The position numbers and the translations under genes were made by a program. Below, piece after piece: positions 59,201 through 64,000 of a stretch of 64,000 nucleotides of DNA. The notes beneath the pieces were generated by a model that ran no database searches, was not told the DNA's origin, and worked only from the letters and a program-made list of their open reading frames with translations. Location of the stretch: positions 11,463,881-11,527,880 of the forward strand of contig CM071597.1 in assembly GCA_036435485.1 (NCBI GenBank), given 5' to 3'. Positions within the stretch are counted from its first letter, which is position 1. Each line of letters starts with the position of its first letter. The DNA is from Saposhnikovia divaricata. Taxonomy: Eukaryota; Streptophyta; Magnoliopsida; Apiales; Apiaceae.

Positions 59201-60090
59201 AGCTAATGCAGTCTAGATATCAAATGAGCATGATGGGAGAAATGAGCTATTTCTTAGGTCTGCAAGTTAAACAGACTGATGATGGGATCTTTATCAATCA
59301 ATCAAAGTATACAAAGAATTTACTGAAGAAGTTTAACATGCAAGACAGTTCTACTGCTTCAACTCCCATAGCTACAGCTACTAAGCTTGATCCTGATCAA
59401 GGTATTGAGGTAGATGTAACTAACTACAGAGGTATGATTGGCTCACTCTTGTATCTAACTGCAAGTAGACCAGATATCATGTATGCAACCTGTCTATATG
59501 CAAGATTTCAAGCAAACCCCAGAGAATCACAACTTATAGCTGTGAAAAGGATTTTCAGATACTTGAAAGGCACTCCATCACTAGGCCTATGGTATGCAAG
59601 AGAATCTGATTTTAATTTATGTGGTTACTCAGATGCTGATTTTGCAGGATGCAAAATAGATAGAAAAAGTACTTCAGGCAGTTGTCAGTTTCTTGGAGGA
59701 AGACTAGTTTCTTGGTTTAGTAAAAAGCAAAAGTCTATCTCAACATCAACTGGAGAAGCTGAGTACATAGCTGCTGGAAGCTGTTGTGCTTAGATCATGT
59801 GGATGATAAATCAGCTAATGGACTATGGTTTGTCATTTTCAAAAATACCTATTTATTGTGATAACCAAAGTGCTATTGCTATGACAGGAAATCTAGTCCA
59901 GCATTCTCTTACTAAGCATATTAGTATCAGATATCATTTCATTAGAGAACAAGTACTGGAAGGAACAATCGAACTCCACTTTGTTTTTACTGATCGACAG
60001 TTAGCTGATATATTCACCAAGCCACTTCCTGAAGATACTTTTACAAAATTGGTGAATGAATTGGGAATGGTAAACTATGATAGTTTCTGA
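56210..60090 (+). mobile_element. 5'-truncated Ty1/copia element, SIRE/Maximus-type
   Basis: It begins within gag inside MULE-B's Ulp1 gene and has all later domains in order. No LTR was found at either side. SIRE/Maximus affinity rests on the RT stretch EEEVYVEQPHGFIDPRYPDH, IYVDDIIFGSTN and the repeated GG(A/D/E)-S/N-rich linker between integrase and RT. A non-coding stretch follows to about 60400. Loss of the 5' LTR and part of gag suggests deletion or recombination after insertion. Confidence 0.8.
56210..60090 (+). pseudogene. Broken copia Gag-Pol (SIRE/Maximus-type)
   Basis: Order: gag end (56218-56838) with zinc knuckle CLNCGNSNHLAIDC; protease with NSGCSVHMTRN, where the catalytic Asp of DSG is Asn; GAG-pre-integrase WKWHKKLSHLNFNNI; integrase with LHLDLFGPVH and TPQQNGAVERK; linker; RT; RNase H ending at 60090. 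Lesions: a stop at 56836-56838 between the zinc knuckle and protease frames; an integrase deletion at about 57640 that removes the second catalytic Asp motif (DNGTEF region); a TGA at 58098 and TGA near 58283; a TAG at about 58763 (LVA*GYSQQEG); an extra T at about 58903; a stop near 59088; and a TAG at 59791. It encodes no working product. Confidence 0.85.
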
Positions 60091-60612
60091 GAACAAAGGG
60101 AGACCAAAAACTAATGATTGTCAGATCCTGATGCATGTCGAATACTGACGAAAAGTCAATCCTGACTTTAGTCAAACATCAAATCCTGATGCGACAGTTC
60201 GATTATCAGTATACTCTGTATAACTCAAGTATTCCCTAATTGTTCTATTTCCTGATTTAATTGTGGTTATTGTTAATGAATTTGTTACTTATGTGATTAC
60301 CGTAATTAGTTTTCATGTTTACTTCTTTGATTTAATTCTTTGAAGAACAGTTATAAATATAAAAAAAATGCAGAACACATTGAATAAGATTAGAAAAACT
60401 GGGTTTTTCATTGATAATAAGAAAGAGATTACATGCAAATATTACATCTTTTTGTTCTATCTACTAATCTATTCAACAGGAAAATAAAAAATGAAGTCCA
60501 AACCACTCCATTGCTATCACCCATCCCAGATCCCATCTTTGCCACTTTGTTTGGGTGGAAGTTAAAGGGATAAGGTTATTTTTGCTGACATATTCATTAA
60601 CAATGGTTGGTG
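60091..60612. other. Non-coding spacer after the copia fragment
   Basis: It begins with a piece containing ATCCTGATGC- and AATCCTGA-type repeats (60125, 60160, 60184) that probably belongs to the copia 3' region. The rest is AT-rich. A copia LTR might lie here, but I could not find a second copy to prove it. Confidence 0.4.
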
Positions 60613-61500
60613 CACTACGCCATAAACGAACATACGCAACCCTTTTTACAAAGCGTTGCATAGAAAGCGTTTCGTTAGATAGAAATTTTGGGTCTTTTGC
60701 AACTGAGCTGAACTGGTGTAGCGTTAGATATAATTTAGTGTTGCGTATTACCCACAGCGTTTCACATCATGCAACACTAACTGCTGGTGTTGCGTTAGAT
60801 ATTTTTTTAAATTAATAAATGATGACGTGGCAGAAGTGGGACCCACATATGCTGACGTGGCATTTGCTGACGTGGCATTTGTGGGACCCACACTTGCTGA
60901 CGTGGCAGAAATGGGCCCCACCTATGCTGACGTGGCATAAGTGTTGCATTAGATAACAGTAGTGTTGCATTTGCTGTTTGAAGTGTTGCATTAGAATTTT
61001 TTTTTAATTTAAATTCTGACGTGGCAGGTGCGGGACCCACCACTGCTGACGTGGCAGTGTGGGGCCCACAATGGTGACGTGGCAGGAGGCCCACCAAATG
61101 CTGACGTGGCAGATGTGGGGCCCACAATTGCTGAGGTGGCTGAAGTGGGACCCACCTCTGCTGACGTGTCATATGATGACGTGGCATAAGTGTTGCATTA
61201 GATAACAGTAGTGTTGCATTTTCTATTTGAAGTGTTGCATTAGATATATTTTTTTTATTTAAATTCTGACGTGGCAGGCGCGGGACCCACCACTGCTGAC
61301 GTGGCAGTATGGGGGCCACATTGGTGATGTGGCAGGAGGCCCATCAATGCTGACGTGGCAGTTGTGGGACCCAAAATTGATGAGGTGGCAGGACTGGGCC
61401 CCACCTCTACTGACGTGTCGTATGATGACGTGGCATAAGTGTTGCATTAGATAACAGTAGTGTTGCATTTGCTGTACGAAGTGTTGCATTAGATATTTTT
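60613..61500 (+). mobile_element. CACTA-3: left end of a CACTA-like element with subterminal arrays
   Basis: It starts CACTACGCCATAAACGAAC and continues with GCGTTGCATAGAAAGCGTTTC and many TGTTGCATTAGATA repeats, in the style of CACTA subterminal arrays. Between 60825 and 61440 there are at least fourteen TGACGTGGC units embedded in a GTGGGACCCAC-type context. A segment of about 240 bp is duplicated (about 60946-61190 against 61191-61440). No matching right end (GTAGTG) was found in the window, so the element is truncated, degraded or extends beyond. Confidence 0.6.
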
Positions 61501-61502
61501 TT

Positions 61503-62980
61503 AACTTGTCTTGTCCCGAATGATGAATCTATTTTTTTAAATTATTTTTTTGACGTTCCAATCACACGGATGTCAAGATATAACGATTTTAGTGGTACGG
61601 TAATTTTTCAAAAAAATTCCTATATGTATTAGGTTTGGTTTTATAACGGTCAAACCGGTCAAAGTGGACTTCCTTTTAACTAAGTCTTGTCCCGAATGAT
61701 GAATCTATTTTTTTAATTTATTTTTTCGACGTTCCAATCATACGGATGTCAAGATATAACGATTTTAGTGATACTGTAATTTTTCAAAAAAATTCCTATA
61801 CGTATTTGGTTTGGTTTTATAACGGTCAAACCGGTCAAAGTGCACTTCCTTTTAACTAGTCTTGTCCCGAATGATGAATCTATTTTTTAAAAATATTTTT
61901 TCGACATTCCAATCACACGGGTGTCAAGATATAACGATTTTAGTGATACGGTAATTTTTCAAAAAAATTCCTATTTGTATTTGGTTTGGTTTTATAACGG
62001 TCAAACCGGTCAAAGTGCACTTCCTTTTAACTAGTCTTGTCCCGAATGCTGAATCTATTTTTTAAAATTATTTTTTCGACGTTCCAAAAGCACGGATGTC
62101 AAGATATAACGATTTTAGTGATACGGTAATTTTTCAAAAATATTCCTATATGTATTTGGTTTGGTTTTATTACGGTCAAACCGGTTAAAGTGGACTTCCT
62201 TTTAACTTGTCTTGTCCCGAATGATGAATCTATTTTTTTAAATTATTTTTTCGACGTTCCAATCACACGGATGTCAAGATATAACGATTTTAGTGATACG
62301 GTAATTTTTCAAAAAAAATCTTATATGTATTTGGTTTGGTTTTATAATGGTCAAACAGGTCAAAGTGGACTTTCCTTTTAACTATTCTTGTCCCGAATGA
62401 TGAATTGATTTTTTTAAATTATTTTTTCGACGTTCCAATGGCACGGGTATCAAGATATAACGATTTTAGTGATGTGGTAATTTTTTAAAAATTTTCTAGA
62501 TTTATTTGTTTGGTTTTATAACGGTCAAATCGATCAAAGTCGACCTTCCTTTTAACTAGTCCTGTCCCGAATGATGAATCTATTTTTTTAAATTATTTTT
62601 TCGACCTTCCAATCGCACGGGTGTCAATATATAACGATTTTAGTGATGTTGTAATTTTTTAAAAAATTTGCTATATTTATTTTGTTTGGTTTTATAACTG
62701 TCAAACCGGTCAAAGTCGACCTTCCTTTTAACTAGTCTTGTCCTGAATGATGAATCTTTTTTTAAAATTATTTTTTCGACGTTCCAATCGTACGGATGTC
62801 AAGATATAACGATTTTAGTGATGTAGTAATTTTTCAAAAACTTTCCTAGATTTATTTGGTTTTGTTTTATAACGGTCAAACCGGTCAAAGTCGACATTCC
62901 TTTTAACTAGTCTGTCCCGAATGATGAATCTATTTTTTTAAATTATTTTTTCGACATTCCAATCGTACGATTTTAGTGAT
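61503..62980. repeat. ~175-bp tandem array, nine copies
   Basis: The marker CTTGTCCCGAATGATGAATC recurs about every 175 bp from 61510 to about 62912. Each unit also holds TTTTTTCGACGTTCCAATC, AAGATATAACGATTTTAGTG and GGTTTTATAACGGTCAAACC. Later units (from about 62390) diverge in parallel (GATGTGGTAA instead of GATACGGTAA), and the last is truncated. The array is non-coding and sits directly next to the CACTA-3 end. Confidence 0.9.
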
Positions 62981-63582
62981 GTGGTAAAATTTTCTAAAAT
63001 TTTGTAAATTATCATGTTATTAATTTTCTAAAATTTTGTAAATTTAAAATTAAAAAATTAAAACCATACTTTACAAAAAAATTATGAAGAAATTTGTTTG
63101 TTTGATAAAAAGGCAATGAGTACACGTGGTCTTGCACATGTCCCCAGATGAAAATTTTGGGCGGATATTTTCCCCCCAAATGAAATAATTCACACAAATT
63201 TAAAACTCACATCTGGAAAGACTCAACTCACTCTCTCTTCTCATTCTCTAATTCTCTCTCTCTCTGGATAACTCTACTCTTTCACACAAATTCATTTCTA
63301 TTTTTGATTTACAAACTCGGTAGTTGAATACAAACTCTCAATTCATTTCTTTTTCTTAATAATTATGCATAAAACTCATTTCTATTTTTGTGAAAATTGC
63401 AGCAAATTAGGGATTCAACTTTGGGGATTTTTTATTTTGCAGGTAATCTCCAACTTGTATTTAGTGTTTTATTTTGTGTGAAACCTTGCGGCCTTTTCTT
63501 AGTTTAATTACAAGTTGATGCTGATGGAATTGTAGATCTGACTAAAGATTGTATGTAAAAATCGGATGATTTTGTTATGCAG
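62981..63582 (+). other. Promoter/leader-like sequence before the RELCH and PsbQ exons
   Basis: 63225-63300 is a CT-rich leader-like stretch. TTTTGCAG|GTAATC at 63434-63447 reads as a splice donor after a short non-coding exon. A minus-strand ORF at 63012-63197 has no support. I could not find the PsbQ transit-peptide exon here. Confidence 0.35.
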
Positions 63583-63753
63583 ATTAATCATAAGTATGAG
63601 GAACGCAGGCTGCTTGTTGCTCAATCATGCGGAGAGCTTGCACGATTTGTGCGGCCAGAGATTCGTGATTCACTCATCTTATCTATAGTGCAGCAGTTGA
63701 TAGAGGATTCTGCTACTGTCGATAAATCTTTGCAATATGATTACTATATTTGA
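63583..63753 (+). pseudogene. Exon of a LisH/HEAT-repeat (RELCH/KIAA1468-like) protein gene
   Basis: After the acceptor TTATGCAG, the frame reads INHKYEERRLLVAQSCGELA and continues through RFVRPEIRDSLILSIVQQL to IEDSATV. This is a conserved HEAT-repeat stretch of the plant homologue of RELCH, a long protein with an N-terminal LisH motif and HEAT repeats linked to endosomal and sterol trafficking in animals. Homology stops at 63720. The next 11 codons (DKSLQYDYYI and a TGA) are unrelated. Only one exon of a gene that normally has more than twenty is visible, and it is joined to PsbQ sequence, so I call it a displaced fragment. Confidence 0.75.
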
Positions 63754-63784
63754 TTACCTTGTTGATAAATCTTTGGAATTGCAG

Positions 63785-64000
63785 CTGGAACTGAAAACTC
63801 GGATGAGGCAAGAGACCTCGATAAACCACTGAAACAGCGTTTTTACCTGCAACCACTGCCACCAACTGAGGCGGCAGCAAGGGCTAAGGATTCAGCCAAA
63901 GATATTATAAATGTAAAGGAGCTCATCGACAAGAAGGCTTGGCCTTATGTTCAGAATGATCTTCGTTCCAAGGCAGAATATTTGCGCTATGATCTAAACA
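63785..64000 (+). CDS. psbQ: PsbQ (oxygen-evolving enhancer protein 3) exon, partial at window edge
   Basis: After the acceptor GGAATTGCAG, the phase-1 exon reads GTENSDEARDLDKPLKQRFY, then LQPLPPTEAAARAKDSAKDI, a segment with LIDKKAWPYVQNDLR, and YLRYDLN at the edge. This is the mature N-terminal half of PsbQ, the lumenal extrinsic subunit that stabilises the Mn/Ca cluster of photosystem II. The spacing and conserved residues are those of a normal protein and no lesion is seen in the visible 72 codons. The exon for the transit peptide and the first mature residues is absent from the 550 bp upstream, where a RELCH exon lies instead. The copy may therefore be a fragment. Confidence 0.85.

Noticed and set aside
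60807..61489. Minus-strand ORFs with ATLLLSNATL and PRQ repeats
   Set aside because: They are read across the TGACGTGGC/GTGGGACCC array. They have no start context or homology and are repeat artefacts.
63583..63753. A functional RELCH-PsbQ fusion protein
   Set aside because: The RELCH-derived frame runs into a TGA at 63751 before the PsbQ acceptor, and there is no GT donor at the end of the homologous part, so a simple in-frame fusion is not supported.

Overview
The window is plant nuclear DNA, almost certainly from a dicot. It has intron-containing genes with GT-AG junctions, Ty1/copia and Ty3/gypsy (Tat lineage) LTR retrotransposons, CACTA, Mutator-like (MULE), hAT, Harbinger and Stowaway elements, and very AT-rich intergenic DNA. 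The family cannot be fixed from the sequence alone. No tRNA, rRNA or CRISPR array was seen. Well over half of the window is transposon sequence, much of it nested.

Host genes. The one gene that looks intact is a two-exon progesterone 5-beta-reductase/iridoid synthase-like (PRISE) reductase at 39118-40506 (+). Three relatives lie nearby: the 3' end of another copy at the left edge (3-143), a tail fragment at 2881-2982, and a full-length but broken copy at 46778-48046 (-). This is therefore a local PRISE cluster broken up by transposons. At the right edge, an exon of a LisH/HEAT-repeat (RELCH-like) protein gene is joined at a short repeat to an exon of PsbQ (oxygen-evolving enhancer 3), which runs off the window.

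Layout. 1-4.7 kb: PRISE remnants, a solo-LTR-like piece and a diverged duplication carrying SWIB-domain remnants. 4.7-23.0 kb: a decayed MULE-like element (MULE-A) set between (TA)n tracts and rich in a palindromic GATTCTAC/GTAGAATC motif. A very young 10,853-bp Tat-lineage gypsy element is inserted in it at 10361-21213, with LTRs that look identical, a perfect ATAAT target duplication and an intact 1920-aa Gag-Pol. That retroelement also carries a three-exon gene on the opposite strand with its own TATA box, followed upstream by a 100-bp tandem array. 23.0-26.5 kb: a run of foldback elements and MITEs, including a hAT element inserted into another foldback. 26.7-31.8 kb: a decayed Ty1/copia element on the minus strand with unusual TA...TA LTR ends. 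32.3-38.8 kb: a CACTA element that has captured introns and exons of an S-domain receptor kinase; its right end lies 285 bp upstream of the PRISE start codon. 41.2-43.1 kb: a short CACTA element. 48.1-56.2 kb: a second MULE (MULE-B) with a broken FAR1-type transposase, a minus-strand Ulp1-type protease gene and two unrecognised ORFs. It is cut by a 5'-truncated SIRE/Maximus-type copia element (56.2-60.1 kb). 60.6-63.0 kb: a CACTA-like left end with a dense TGACGTGGC array and a ~175-bp tandem array.

The points most worth following are the spliced antisense gene inside the young gypsy element, the passenger genes of the two MULEs, receptor-kinase capture by the CACTA element next to a PRISE promoter, and the RELCH/PsbQ exon junction.
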